Part shown: positions 25,466 through 36,786 of the stretch, in pieces
Numbering within the stretch: position 1 is the first letter of the stretch
How the letters are laid out: each line of letters begins with the position of its first letter
From: Oikopleura dioica
Taxonomy: Eukaryota; Chordata; Appendicularia; Copelata; Oikopleuridae
Length of the DNA stretch: 64,000 nucleotides
Reading direction: 5' to 3'
Assembly: GCA_907165135.1 (NCBI GenBank)
Contig: OU015567.1
Location: 7,383,001 to 7,447,000 of the forward strand
Made by a program: the position numbers and the translations under genes
Notes under the pieces: model-generated
What the model was told of the DNA's origin: nothing
Seen by the model: the letters and a program-made list of their open reading frames with translations, nothing else
Database searches by the model: none

Positions 25466-27117
25466 AACTTATCAATTTGGATCATAGTCATTTTTAATGT
25501 CAATTATTAATTGGTTAGCAATTGAAACCCATTCACAGATCGCGTAGAAGGCTCCGTGATTAGCTGGGACCACCGTCGATATTAGGAACTGGCGCTGCCC
25601 AGCCCTGAGGCATGTGCATCTTCATTACCGCCGCAGCAGTGCTACTATCGCTAAATGTATTTGCCGAGTGAATCACGGCCAGTCTCCCTCTCCCCATTTT
25701 TTTCGTTATATCACCCCTGTGCAGGCCACAATCACTCTTTTCAAAAATGCCTTTTTCATTCACAAAAAATATTTGAAACTAAAACAAAATAAAAGAACGA
25801 TTGAAAAATGCATACTGAAGATTACGAATAGAGAAATTTTATGTTCCGAGATGACCCTTGTTTAGTTTTTAAAACTTTAAATGAAGAGAAAATTGACGAA
25901 GATTGGGTTGAAAATTTATGGGGATAAGGTTGAAGATTTGTCATTTTGTAAAAATATTTTGAGTTATAAACCTTTGAAGAAAACACAATTGTAAAAAAAA
26001 CTTTAAAGATGGGCCATTTTGTGTTTATGACCAACAATCGAAAACTCGGCAGAAAGAGCCTGAGCCTCGATGGTCTGTGCCTCTTTGTGTGGGTCTCTCT
26101 CGCTCTCTCTCTCGTTCAGAGCGCGCAGAGATAAAGAAAACAACTCCGCAAAGAATACGTTTTGAATATGAATAGTGGCGATAGTTTTTATTCCTCTGAA
26201 TGAGGCCTAATTGATACGTTAATGATGAAATTTTATGCTCCGCGTTTCTTCTATTGACCCTAAAAACGGCAAGTTTCTTATTTTTTCCTCGCGAGAAAAT
26301 TACTGTTGAAAAATGGGCATTGATCTTGCTCCTTGACCTTTTTTCACAAGGTTTACTACCCTCGCTCCCCGGAGGCATGTGTACCCTAATCTTACGTGGA
26401 TACTTTTCCATAGATTTTCTTGAAAGAGAAGCTTGCAATTCTTTTTTTGACTCCCATGTATAGGTCAGCGAAAAATTTTGTTTGACTTGGGCACACACGC
26501 GTTCCGCTAAATTTGCAGATGTCAAGAGAGTGATTTTGCATGAGCTTTTTACGGTATAAAATTTTTTCTTCCTATCGACATGTTGTTTATGAAATACGCT
26601 CCTGGTTAGGAATATTTAGTAAAACCAGCGTTAGATGATAATATGACTCTAGCAATCAGTCAATCACTTTTGACTAAAGTTCATCTCCCATGCCGTTATC
26701 ACCCGATTAGTGCGCTGCGTGGCTCCCCTTACGCACAGCCCTATTTTTTTATATTTTTGACAAGGCAGCCGTTTATTACATTTTTGAACATGATATCATG
26801 TAGAATGTCAAGAGTGTCACAGCGTAAATATCGCTTTTACGAGCCGCTTTCTTTGACAACAAGGAAGACTCATCCTGAGGGTTTCTTAGAATTGGAATCG
26901 GGATTATCCAGCTTCGGGCGCAGCCTCAGGCGCTTTCTTTTTTCACACCGCCGCGGGGCGGAATTAAATCTCGCCTAGTTGCCAAAAGCGCCCTTCTGAA
27001 AAACTTTTTCTTATATGATTTTTTTTATTCTGAGAGAGAAAAATAGAGGCTAATTGGATTCTGCGTTCAGAGTGAAATGAAATAAAGGAATATGCGTTTG
27101 TCGAGAAAACAACCACG
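25466..27117. other. 1.65-kb intergenic region
   Basis: No recognised gene on either strand and no terminal inverted repeat found. A GA/CT microsatellite-like tract (TCTCTCGCTCTCTCTCTCG) lies near 26095. A minus-strand frame at 25560-25763 and another at 26025-26525 are open but show no family signature or splice structure I trust. Probably 3'UTR of TSEN34, promoter of the MYPT gene and unannotated sequence. Confidence 0.4.
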
Positions 27118-29947
27118 ATGAGTTTGACGATCGACCACTCAAGGCAAGAAAACGGTCGCGAAAAGCGTCAAGAGCAGCTTGCGAGATGGGACGAGAGCCA
27201 AACTGCTACTAGTAAGAATGATTTTTATAGAATTTTTATGAATAATTCTCAGTATCTGATGACCGAGCTGCTTATCGCGGAGGCCCGAGCAAGATCAAGT
27301 TCGGGTCAGGCGCAATTTTCCTCTCAGCCTGTCAGGCCGGCGACTACGAAGAAATCGAGGCCGTTCTGAGAGACAATGATGACATCACTATCAACTACGC
27401 TAATTCGGACGGTTTGACCGCGCTCCATTCTGCCACCATTGATGGAAATGTCAAAATGGTCAAGTACCTCATCTCAAAAGGCGCTGATATTAACGTGCAA
27501 GGTACCATTAATTTCATTCTGGTTTTTGGAAACAAGGAAGACGGAGAATCAGAAGTTGATCGTTCTTTTAGATCATGAAGGCTGGTCCTGTCTGCACGCG
27601 GCCGCGTCTTGCGGTTACGTAGAAATTGCCAAAATCCTGGTCGAAAACAAGATCGACCTTCTTCCGGTGACATCCGAAGGCGAGCTAGCGCAGGACGTTG
27701 CCGCCGAGGACAATCCGAAAATGAAAAAGTACCTCGACGAGCTGTATGCCTCAATCGACACCGAAGCCGAGCACAACAAGGAAGAGCAGCTTATGTTCCA
27801 CGATGCCTCGCAATTCTACCACTATTATAAAAAATTCAATAAGGTCTACGAGCCAGAGCCAATCGATCCCAGTACGAAGGCAGGACCTCTTCATGTCGCT
27901 GCTGCAAAAGGTACTAAAGATCCTTTCTGAACAACTGTAATCTGGCTTTCAGGCTATCTTACTGTAATAAAGCTACTCCTCGAAGCTGGTTTCTCCCCTC
28001 ACAAGCAAGACGCCGATGGATGGACCCCGCTCCACGCAGCGTGTCATTGGGAGCAACAAGAGGTAGCTACAGTCGTGATGTTTCAAGGAGTAAGACCTTT
28101 TTTAGGCGGCAGAATACCTGGCCGCGTATGGCGCTAATTTCAACATTCGAAACTCGCTCGGCCAGCGTCCTATCGACGTCCTGACTGCGCAGAAACTCAT
28201 TCCCAAGATTCGCGATTTGGGCAAAAACAGACCAAAGCGCGAATCACTCCCTGAACTTCCTGAGCTACCTCCTTTCAGTTTGCCTGAACCTCAACCGGAG
28301 GTAACTTTCCTCGATCAATGTCGATTTTAATTTATTCTAGCCTACCCCCGCGACTCCCGAGCCAGAACCAACGACCTCAAAGACCCTCCCAAGCCGCACT
28401 ATTGAGCAGCCGAAAAGGGAACCGGAGCAGAACTCCGCTAGCGATAGCCCGAAAAAGCCAAAAGTGGGCTTTGCCAATTTGGATAAAGAGCAGCGAGCTG
28501 ATAGCCCGTGGGATGTGAAGCTCAAACAGAACTCAAATGCGACCGCCTCGCCTTCGGTGAAAAAACGCGAAAAATATGGCGTCCAGGATGACAGTATCAG
28601 TGTCAAAGATAGCTTCAGACAATTTGAGACCTCTGGGTAAGCCATTCTAGTAGAAGACTCCGCTAACCTTTTTGTAGCAAAGAAATTCGTCGTACGAAAC
28701 GAGTCTCATCGACTGTTGAAAATCCCGATTCCGATCAGCGTCACACAGGCCAAACGCCCATTCCAGGTCTTCTCAATGAAGTTGAACGAAGCCACAAGGC
28801 CAAGAACAAGCGTAAAACACGCCAGGCTACAACCGGTGTTACTCTAGACGTGTACAAGCAAGCAAAGGAACTGGCGGAGAAGTCAATGAAGAAGAATCAA
28901 ACAGAGACTAAATCTTCGACGAGTTTTGACAGAAATACTGATCGTATGTTTTCATTATCAAGAACTGCCCCTTTTAACAAAAATTCTAGCTGTTTCTTTT
29001 CCGAGCGGATACATTCCAAGTGATCAGCGCACGGAGCAGCCGTCCATCAATGCCTTGCTGAATCCAAACATTGCGAAGCAAGAGATGCTCAGAAAAATGC
29101 TCGCCAAAAAGACAGATTCGAAGAAATCTCCGTCAGAGACAAAGAAATCCATAGTCCCTTCAGTCGATTCCAGTGAAAGTTCAAATACAACTTCTTTGCC
29201 TGCTGGAAGATCTTCAAGGTAAACAATCTTAGATATTTTCGTCTGATCTTAAAAATAATTCTAGTGATTCAACTCATTCCGCAGCGACTCGCAAGACCTC
29301 ATCGGAAACAACAAAGAACAACCTCGAAGCACCAGCTCCATCAGCCAGGACGAGAACGACATCCGAAACCCGCCGCAACTCGGACATGGAGTTCCCCCAG
29401 CATCTGAGTCGCATCCGCAGCCCTGTGCCGGACAAAAACGTGAGTACGGTAGAGATACTGGACAAGCCACGGAGGTGCAGCAAAATGGCCTCGCAGTTGA
29501 TAGAAAGGATACGCATGGAAAGTGCGAGTCTGAATACGAGTCTTCCCGGACAGGCAAGATCGATGTAAAAGTCGAAAAACCGCGCATGTTCGTATCGTAT
29601 TTTTTGTCCCTGTGTTTGAAAGTTTTGCTGGAATGGAGGATAACTTTGAACTCAGGAGGATGCCGAGGTTGATTACAAGTCAAAGTACGAGGATTTGAAA
29701 CGCAAGCTCGAAGAGCAAGCCCGACGAATCCAAACCCTAGAAGCAGAAAAAGCGGATCTGGCGAAAGACAAAGCCACTTTATCTGAAAAACTCAGCAATA
29801 TGCAGCTCAACGGTAAGCAAATATAGATTCGGCAACCTTTTATCGGTTTTAGGTTCGTACGACTCAGAAACCGAGCGGCTGGAGAATCTAAAGCTAAAGC
29901 AAGAAAACGCAGCATTGATAAGAATTATCGCCAAGGTGTCGAAGTAG
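27118..29947 (+). CDS. PPP1R12A: Myosin phosphatase targeting subunit (PPP1R12/MYPT)
   Basis: The regulatory subunit that directs PP1 to myosin in actomyosin relaxation. Eleven exons: 27118-27211, 27253-27501, 27572-27910, 27953-28062, 28106-28300, 28341-28636, 28678-28943, 28990-29218, 29265-29439, 29656-29812 and 29853-29947, giving 734 residues. An RVxF-type PP1 site, KIKF, is followed by ankyrin repeats (DGLTALHSATIDGNVKMVKY, GWSCLHAAASCG, GPLHVAAAKGYL, GWTPLHAACHWE). A long Ser/Pro-rich linker holds RQATTGVTLDVY, equivalent to the inhibitory Rho-kinase site RRSTQGVTL. The C-terminal coiled coil is YEDLKRKLEEQARRIQTLEA then EKADLAKDKATLSEKL. All introns are 40-50 bp except intron 9 (216 bp). 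Closest to R12A/B/C; the exact paralogue is not resolved. Confidence 0.94.
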
Positions 29948-30410
29948 ACGCCAAAAATAGACCTTCACTTACTTTTTTTTCTTCTGTTCATGGTTTCAAT
30001 GCATCAAAAAGACTCTATCAAACTTTAATTTATGACAAGAAAAATTCAAAATTCTCTGTACAATACACCAATGAATAACGCCCCAGAAACATGTTGATCA
30101 GTATATTTAAAAGAGACGATATTAAAACAAAAGTTCACGCAAAAAGTAAAACTCGAGATTGTAATTAAAAATTATGACAAGCACGTATTTTTTCTGTAAT
30201 TTTCATTCTCCTTGTTGATTTCCAAGAAAACCGCACACGAAAATCACCATGAAATAAGGCACACTCACACGCTTTTTAGTATGTATAAAAATTCTCAACT
30301 CTTTTTCTGCATTTTACATATTTTTTATCTGCAAAACCACTTTATTAACACGAACCATCCAACTTTGGTCTAACAGAAAAGCATAAATCTCACGATTAAA
30401 AATTAATAGA
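29948..30410. other. Intergenic, MYPT 3' flank and DPM3 promoter
   Basis: AT-rich with no coding signal or repeat recognised. Confidence 0.4.
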
Positions 30411-30702
30411 ATGAACAAATTTGCAAAACTACTGCTTGTGATAGCAACTACTGTCGGCCTTCAACTCTCGCTTCTTGGTGCGCTTTCTACTCTTTCTTGG
30501 GGAGCTTCGAACTTTCTAGCGTTTTGGGTTTTTCTTGCTGTTCTTGCCCAAGTCATCAAGGTAATGAAGGAGCCAAGAAATGAGAACTCAACGATTTCTA
30601 CTGTAGCAAACCATCGGGTTCGAAAAATGCATAGAAGCAGTCAAATCCGTCTACCGAGAAGATAAAGCTGTTGAGAATTCAAAAACAAAGAAAGAAAACT
30701 GA
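30411..30702 (+). CDS. DPM3: DPM3, stabilising subunit of dolichol-phosphate mannose synthase
   Basis: An ER membrane protein that anchors the catalytic DPM1 for N-glycan, GPI and O-mannose synthesis. Exons 30411-30560 and 30607-30702 give 81 residues, near the usual 90. The start MNKFAKLLLVIATTVGLQ resembles MTKLAQWLWG of vertebrate DPM3. Two hydrophobic helices (residues 6-22 and 33-50) are followed by a cytoplasmic helix QTIGFEKCIEAVKSVYRED matching the family FxxCxxAxxEL pattern that binds DPM1. A retained-intron reading gives a different tail and is unlikely. AATAAA at 30783-30788 marks the 3' end. Confidence 0.83.
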
Positions 30703-31645
30703 AATGTATCAAAGTCAATCTTGCCATTTACCTTACCTATCGTATCTTCAATCTATTCCAAGTTGTAACACTGATTTCTATCAATAAACATATTTTTATA
30801 AAACCCAAAAAAGAGGGTTCAAAATGTGAATCTTTCTTTGAAACCGATTTCTTGTTGGCATGGCAGGTTTATGTCTATTTAAAAGTCTCGTAAAAGAGTC
30901 CTTGAAAAGGGTGGAGGAGCGTAAAATCTCGAGATCAAATTTTGATAGCCTCAATCTTGGATCGTTTTGATTGACTGCAGCGTGACATCTTTTCCCGCCG
31001 AGTGCTTTTCAGAGTGGCCCGAAGTAGGCCATAAGGTGAGTACCGTGGCGGGGGCATGAAACCGTAATTTTCGAGTCCACTGGGTTCTGACGCGTCTTTC
31101 ATCAATGTCATCTCATTTCTGGGAAGGGGATGGTTCGGATTCGTTTGAGGTGCTTCCGGTTTTGAATGGAAGATTCGTGCAAATGATGGGAACCGGGGAA
31201 GATCTGTCGTTGGTTCCCTTTTTATATGGATTTTTAAATTGAAATTGACCATAAAAGAGGGAAAAAAGATGAAGGGACCGCCCTTAATAATGACCGTAAC
31301 GTTAAATTGAGAAAATATTGAGATCCAGTCATGAGAAAAAGAACTGATAATTATCATTGATTAGGGAAATTAGGCCCTTTTAATCGATTTAGAAAGGCCT
31401 GCTAACGGTTGAAACTTGGTATTCTTATCTAGAAGAAATTATCTAATTATAATCCTCTTTTTATCGGATTCGGTTAGGTCCTCATCCGTCAACGTCTTTC
31501 GCCTGGTGGCGCGCCAGGCTCCTCCCCACTTCGCGCGGATATAAATAGCGAGTGGTGCGCGCTCTTTTTTCAAAAACAGTACAACAGATAAACGAATAAC
31601 AACGATAGAAAAGAGAACCGAGAGTAAAAACGACAAGATCACAAG
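30703..31645. other. Intergenic region between DPM3 and connexin
   Basis: Contains the DPM3 polyadenylation signal and, at the right end, the connexin promoter. A minus-strand frame at 30935-31357 has a proline-rich, rather protein-like portion (PPPRYSPYGLLRATLKSTRR), but it has no known domain and no confident start or splice sites, so I do not call it a gene. Confidence 0.4.
31540..31548 (+). promoter_or_regulatory. TATA box of connexin gene
   Basis: TATAAATAG lies 98 bp before the connexin ATG, just after a GC-rich near-palindrome (CCTGGTGGCGCGCCAGG at 31502-31518). Spacing fits initiation near 31570 with a roughly 75-base leader. There is no acceptor directly before the ATG, so this gene probably has its own promoter rather than being trans-spliced. 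Confidence 0.6.
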
Positions 31646-32986
31646 ATGGTTTGGGGGACGGTTGAAAGCGTCATCACCAAAGCTCTCCACTACAGTACTC
31701 CTCTGAGTTACGCCTGGTTGTTTCTTCTCTTCACTTTCAGGTCCTTCATCGTTGCCGTCGTTGGTGGATCTGTCTACGGAGATGAAAGCGTAAGTTTAAC
31801 TAAGAAAATGAATAACAATAAGACTGAGTTTTTCAGGGCAATTTCAAATGCGATACAAATCAGCCCGGTTGTCAAAACGTTTGCTTCAACCGATTTTCCC
31901 CAATCTCGCACATGCGCTTCTGGGCCTTTCAGTTGCTCTTCGTTTGCCTGCCGACAATCATCTTCATGGGTTTCGCTCAATTCGAGCTGGCAAAAGTCAA
32001 CATGATCAAAAAACAAAAAGAAGAAGAACAAGTGAAGCAAACATCTAACGTAAGTCTTCCTTGATTTCAGCGATGAGATCTAACTTCCCATTTTCAGAGC
32101 GAATATTACAACAGCGCATCATACTGGTCAAACAAAAAGAAGCTGGATAAAAAGAGCGCGCGATATGGCGTCGATAAGCTGAAGAAAAAAACCACGGTCG
32201 CGAAAGAAGGAGTCGTTGATGTCGCTTGGACGCCACGAATCCGCACGATCTTCATTGTGCACTTGATCGCGCGGTTCGGCATGGAATGTCTCTTCATCTA
32301 CCTTTCCTATCTTCTCCAGCAGCAGCAGAGCAAGAAAACAGGCCTCTCCGCCATGTGGGTTCCCGAAAAGTACGAATGTACTCATGGAGAATTCGAGACA
32401 AACTCTGCTTGCTCTCAGAATACACTCATCCCCTGCTGGGTCAGCCGCCCCTGGGAGAAGACAATTTTCATGCTTTACATGACCATCGTAAGTTTCAATG
32501 TTTTCAAAAACACTGCTCTCAAGAACCGCAAGAGAGCTACAAAACTTGATAATAGCCAAGAACGCTGTTCAGACTGGTCTTTGCAACGATCATCGACCGA
32601 ACAATAAATTTTCAGTCTTTTCAAAAATTTAAATTATTTATTCGCGGTTCGAAAATGCTTATTGTGGTGTTTAGATTTCCGTCATTTCCGCCATCATCTG
32701 TGTCGTGGAATTCATCTACGTCCTGACTAGAACTACGCGAAAATCCCTTCAACGCCGAGCTCACCGAAACGTCGAAAAGAAACAGCTTATGCAAGGCAAT
32801 GGCAAAACTGGAAATGGCTCGATTGTCTCTGAATCGACTAACGGACCAGCTGGCTACCCGAAATTGCCAAAAGATGAGAAGGAGCTCGAAGCGATGGAAG
32901 GCGCGATTTCAGAAGAATGCGAGCTGGAAGCTGAGGATCCTCCAAGCTACAAGACTGACGAAGAACGAGAGGCGCTCACTGCCTAA
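31646..32986 (+). CDS. Connexin (gap-junction protein)
   Basis: Exons 31646-31789, 31837-32049, 32098-32487 and 32675-32986 give 352 residues. Four transmembrane helices: LSYAWLFLLFTFRSFIVAVV, FWAFQLLFVCLPTIIFMGF, IFIVHLIARFGMECLFIYLS and ISVISAIICVVEFIYVLT. The first extracellular loop is canonical: FKCDTNQPGCQNVCF (C-x6-C-x3-C). The second has three cysteines but unusual spacing (C-x10-C-x7-C instead of C-x4/5-C-x5-C) before the conserved SRPWEKT. The long cytoplasmic loop is Lys-rich; the tail ends in an acidic PPSYKT segment, resembling a PPxY motif. Connexins in this form are restricted to chordates, which supports the tunicate assignment. Confidence 0.95.
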
Positions 32987-33175
32987 ATAATCTGTATAAA
33001 TATCGACACACTCTTCGAATCATCCCTTTCCCAATCGTTCCAAACTGTACAAAGCCAAAATTACCCCCTCAACGATCACCATCCTTTCAAAATAAACGAC
33101 TACGAGAAATAACTCGATCATTATCAAATGAATAATATGTTATTAATTGCAGACGAATTCAAGGCAAAAATGTTT

Positions 33176-34535
33176 TCAAAGGAACATTCGGATGATTTTT
33201 TTCTCGTGGATCTCAAATCCGCAGTGGCAGTAGAATTTTCTCCTCCTCGCTTAAAAATTTTTAACCATGATGCAAGTCTCATTTCTTACCTTCTCGTTGA
33301 CGAGCGAATTCCATCTTCATGCAAGTCCAGCAACATCCGTGACCGCAGCTGTGCGAGTATCGCGCTCGTTTTCCGTCGTCGTAGTATCTGAAGTGTTTTT
33401 CGATGAATACAGTATTCAGAATACTGATAAAGAACTTACTCGAAGCAGATTTGACACGTCAAGAATCTATCCAGTTGTTCTTTCAGTGAGCAGTTCTCTT
33501 CTTTTTTGGGGTCATCGACCGGAGATGATGAAGGTGAAGATGAGCTCTCTCCCAGCTCACTTTCTTCGGATTCTTTCTCTGACAAACTTATTTCCTTTAA
33601 ATCTTCAACTAACGAAACGATTTCACTGGTGTTCGTTTCCCCATTCGATTTGTCTTGATTTCCTACTGTATTCCAGTCTGCTTCGTGGCCATCATCAAGT
33701 TCGAGCTAAATTATTATAAAAATTTGTAAAAATGATGTATTTACTTCTCCGGATACCATGTCGCTTTCGCCTCTGTTCCTTGAAGGGTCGTTCTGAACAT
33801 CGCCTTGCTTGGTTTTCGAAGTTGTTTTGTTCGAAAGTTTGCTGTTTTGTTTCTTCTCTTTCTTTGCTTTCTTTGGCTTATTGCTGCGAGTTTGTTTCTT
33901 CTCTCGCGCTTTTCTGTCTTCTTCGTCGACCCAGTCAGGCATTTCAAATCGGTCAGGGAGCTGCTCCATCCTGTCAAAGACAAACGGAGGGTCGAACCTA
34001 AACTTGCCATCCTTGTAAACCAATCGTCGCTTCCTATCTTTTCTAGGTTTTTCTTGCTCCCAAACCCAGCCACATTTCTTAGAATATCCAGAAGTATCCT
34101 CCTCTCCTGTATTTTTCTCAGTGATGGCGACTGTAAAAAGAAGCCAGTGTGCGACTTGCCGTTTGCTCCTTTTCGAAATGTCAATCGAAACTTCTATAAA
34201 AAAAATGCAGTTATACGGACTGCCCGACGAAATTTCTCTGCTGCTAGTTATTTACCTTCCTCGTCGTCAGCATGAGGAATCAAAAGCCTCTGGCGCTTGC
34301 CATCAGGACTAATGAGAAAAAACAATTTCGCATTTTGGCATCTATTTTCCAGAAACTGGTCGATTATCCCAGTTTGACAGTGTTTCTCTACGTGTGAGCA
34401 GCGTTCTGGTATCTTCAAGGAAATTGGATCGAACTGCTGAACAACGACCAGCTTCATTATAAACCGACTGGTGCTCAAGGTTATGTTGCTCTCTTGGAGA
34501 CATTCGTTCATCTTTTCTTCTCCGTAAAAAGTCAT
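33176..34535 (-). CDS. RING-finger protein with basic/acidic N-terminal region
   Basis: Exons on the minus strand: 34535-34256, 34193-33745, 33705-33440, 33387-33290 and 33249-33176, closing in frame to 388 residues. The N-terminal part (MTFYGEEKMNECLQES, then LKIPERCSHVEKHCQTG and LLIPHADDEE) and the middle (CGWVWEQEKPRKDRKRR, DGKFRFDPPFVFDRMEQLP) match no family I know. A Lys-rich then Ser/Glu-rich linker leads to a C-terminal RING: TCQICFE, HSCGHGCCWTC and finally FYCHCGFEI. The first six ligands fit a RING (C-x2-C, C-x-H, C-x2-C), but the last pair is C-x-C. It is likely a ubiquitin E3 ligase by family. The ATG follows CTCGAG and AAA. It faces the next gene head to head. Confidence 0.78.
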
Positions 34536-34707
34536 TTTCTCGAGAAAAAGGGAAATTAATAATGACTGTTTGAGTACCAACTTGGAACTGATGGTAGCGA
34601 TTACACTTGTAGGCGGCTTCTTTTAGGTGTCGTGTCCTAATTCAAGGTAACATTCGCGTGGTAATAGACAAAACTTGTCTTTATTACCATAATAAACCGA
34701 GTCTAAA

Positions 34708-35079
34708 ATGTGCAAAAGGGCTCATATTATTTTGAGTCAAAATGCTTCTAGATACCTCGGTAACTCGGCGTCTATGCAGCTCTTGAGAGCTTTTTTCTCT
34801 GAGGTCCAAAAAATGAACACAGAAAAAGCGACTTCCCGAAAACGCAAGAGCGAATCTTCCTCAGACTCCGGTCTTTTGAATTCGAAACGATGGTCGATCG
34901 AAAACGAAGACAAGGAGTCCGAGGAGAAGAGGGAAATTGAGTACATGGCCGATGACGAGTTCGAAAGCGAAGATGAGCTTCAATACGATTTCAGAAAGCT
35001 CCGCGAAGGGATGAAGAAGAAACAAGCACTCAAGGAATTCAAGGATTTGGTCAAACAAATCAAAACGACAAAAATCTGA
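34708..35079 (+). CDS. Small charged protein, unrecognised
   Basis: A single-exon frame of 123 residues beginning MCKRAHIILSQNASRY. The middle is Lys/Arg/Ser-rich (TSRKRKSESSSDSG), then acidic (YMADDEFESEDELQYDF), ending in a basic helix (KKKQALKEFKDLVKQIK). The composition suggests a nuclear or nucleolar protein. A later in-frame Met (MNTEKATSRKRK) could be the true start. The gap to the divergent RING gene is only about 170 bp, so they may share a bidirectional promoter. Confidence 0.55.
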   Translation: MCKRAHIILSQNASRYLGNSASMQLLRAFFSEVQKMNTEKATSRKRKSESSSDSGLLNSKRWSIENEDKESEEKREIEYMADDEFESEDELQYDFRKLREGMKKKQALKEFKDLVKQIKTTKI

Positions 35080-35794
35080 AATGAAGAAAAACACCCTCAA
35101 AAACAAGCCTTTTTCAAGGCTACTAATCAACTAAACTGTACTTTTCTCCATCGTTGATAGTGTCATTCACTGAATGAACGAATTGATACTGTAAGACTTA
35201 TTTTCATAATCGTTACTGTATCATTTCTACAATCGATTTTCTGAGCATTTTCAGTCGAAAACTGAAGATTTTGAGCAGTAAAATTGCTGTTATCGACGAA
35301 TATACGAGATAATACTGTAATTACTAATAAGCCTCGTTGGGATGGTATTATTGAGATTGCTACTGTAAGTTTTTCTTCTTTCAAATTGACTTTCCTTCGA
35401 TTTGACCTTGAGAAAACAGGTCAGAAACGACCTGACTTTCAATCTAGAAAAAACAACTTTTCCAGAGCCAAAGTTAGGTCTGGCAAATGAGTAATTGTGT
35501 TGTTTTGAGTTGTGCATCTTTCCGTAGGTTTCTGGGGTGTCCCCTTCTGCTGCTTTGATTAGTTCTTTGCGAGCTCGTCGATTCTGGTTGGAGCCAGTTG
35601 CCAGAGCAGAAATCGACACCGTCCATACACGTGCGTTCTCAAACGCGCCCGCGCTCGCTTTCAAACTCGAAAAAGCACACAACTCAACTCCCAACTCGCA
35701 AGAGAGACAGAAACACCTCCCCTGCTTCACTCTACCTTCAGTTCAAAAACACCCTTTTCTTTATTTTCGAAGAAAAAAAAGAAGGAACAAAAAG
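35080..35794. other. Intergenic / HMG gene 5' region
   Basis: Frames open on both strands around 35290-35800, but none shows a known domain or matched splice sites. Repeated ACTGTA motifs and a GC-rich block (35620-35670) suggest promoter sequence for the HMG gene. Confidence 0.4.
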
Positions 35795-36786
35795 ATGACC
35801 CGAAACGGAGGCGCGCGAAAAGCGAAAGAGGTTATTAAAATTATCACTTTTTTATTGATAAAAAATTATAACTAAAATAACGAAAATTTTTTAAAACAAA
35901 ATTAATTAAAAAGTATAAAGAACCAGAAATAAGAGAAAAAAAACCTGAAATTTGAAAACCGGTTTTAACTAGTTTTTTCGATGAGAGCACGTGTTTTCGA
36001 GTCGAAATGGACAAAAGAAGAATTTCTCATTTTTCGACTCGAAAAGCTGAGTTGGATTCCGTTTTCCGCTTCTCAAATCGATTAGTTTTTTATCTATACC
36101 ATTTGGTATCTTCTTTAGTAAATTATTGATCCGTGAATTTATTTCCACTTTTTTAGACGAATTTCAATTGAACTTTTGCTTTTCAGGCTGCACCTGCCAA
36201 GCCTGCTGGAAAGCCAAAGCGACCACTTTCTGCTTTCTTCCTCTTCGCTGCCGACCACCGACCTCAGGTCCGAAAAGACCTCGAAAAGAACGCCAAGGAG
36301 GGCGTCAAGGTCCGAGTTGGCGACATCTCCAAGAAGATCGGAGTCATGTGGAAGGCCGTCGACGAAGAAACCAAGGCCAAGTACCAGGTGAGCCGCTAAT
36401 TCCGTCCTTATCCCCTACTTATGCCAAGTCTGTGACTTTTTTGAAAAGTTCTTTTTTAGAAAAAAGCCGACGAGGAGAAATCCAAGTACCAGGACGCCCT
36501 TGCCAAGTTCAACGTAAGTAAAAACACTCTGACGTACTAGATAGTTCTCAAAAGCCGGCTTTTCGGGTGATAACTTGATAAGCCGACGATTTCATAAAGA
36601 TAATTGGACATCTTGCCACTTATATTCGAAATAAAAACGATACGCCAGCAGTAAACGTTCAATTATCTTTATGAAATCGCCAGCTTATTATTCTGAAAAG
36701 CTCCCTTTCCAACATTTCCCAACATGAATATAATTTTCCATTTTCAGGCGAAACAGGACGAACCTGCTGCCGCCGCCGAGGAGTAA
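35795..36786 (+). CDS. Single HMG-box chromatin protein (HMGB/HMG-D/NHP6 type)
   Basis: Exons 35795-35830, 36187-36387, 36460-36513 and 36748-36786 give 109 residues. A short basic start (MTRNGGARKAKE) leads into AAPAKPAGKPKRPLSAFFLF, the start of a sequence-non-specific HMG box, then VRVGDISKKIGVMWKAVDEE and KAKYQKKADEEKSKYQDAL. The tail is brief and acidic (EPAAAAEE), unlike the long acidic tails of vertebrate HMGB1. It binds and bends DNA without sequence preference (family knowledge). The first exon is inferred from phase and position: its GAG|GTTATT donor joins the TTTTCAG acceptor at 36186. The 356-bp first intron and 234-bp last intron are long for this locus. Confidence 0.88.
36555..36705. 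repeat. Inverted repeat in last HMG intron
   Basis: The arms, about 36577-36610 and 36655-36690, share GATTTCATAAAGATAATT in opposite orientation within a longer imperfect pairing that also matches outer GCTTTTC blocks (about 50 bp per arm). The loop is about 45 bp. It occupies most of a 234-bp intron, so it is probably a small MITE without recognisable target duplication; a structured intronic RNA is the alternative. Confidence 0.65.

Noticed and set aside
25560-25763. 67-residue minus-strand frame ending in a Pro/Gly-rich tail.
   Set aside because: No family signature, no neighbouring exon and no clear start context.
26025-26525. 166-residue minus-strand frame with an Arg-Glu run.
   Set aside because: The run comes from a CT microsatellite-like tract, and no domain or splice structure is seen.
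33267-33719. 150-residue plus-strand frame, Ser/Leu-rich.
   Set aside because: Antisense to the RING gene exons, whose frame closes with good splice sites.
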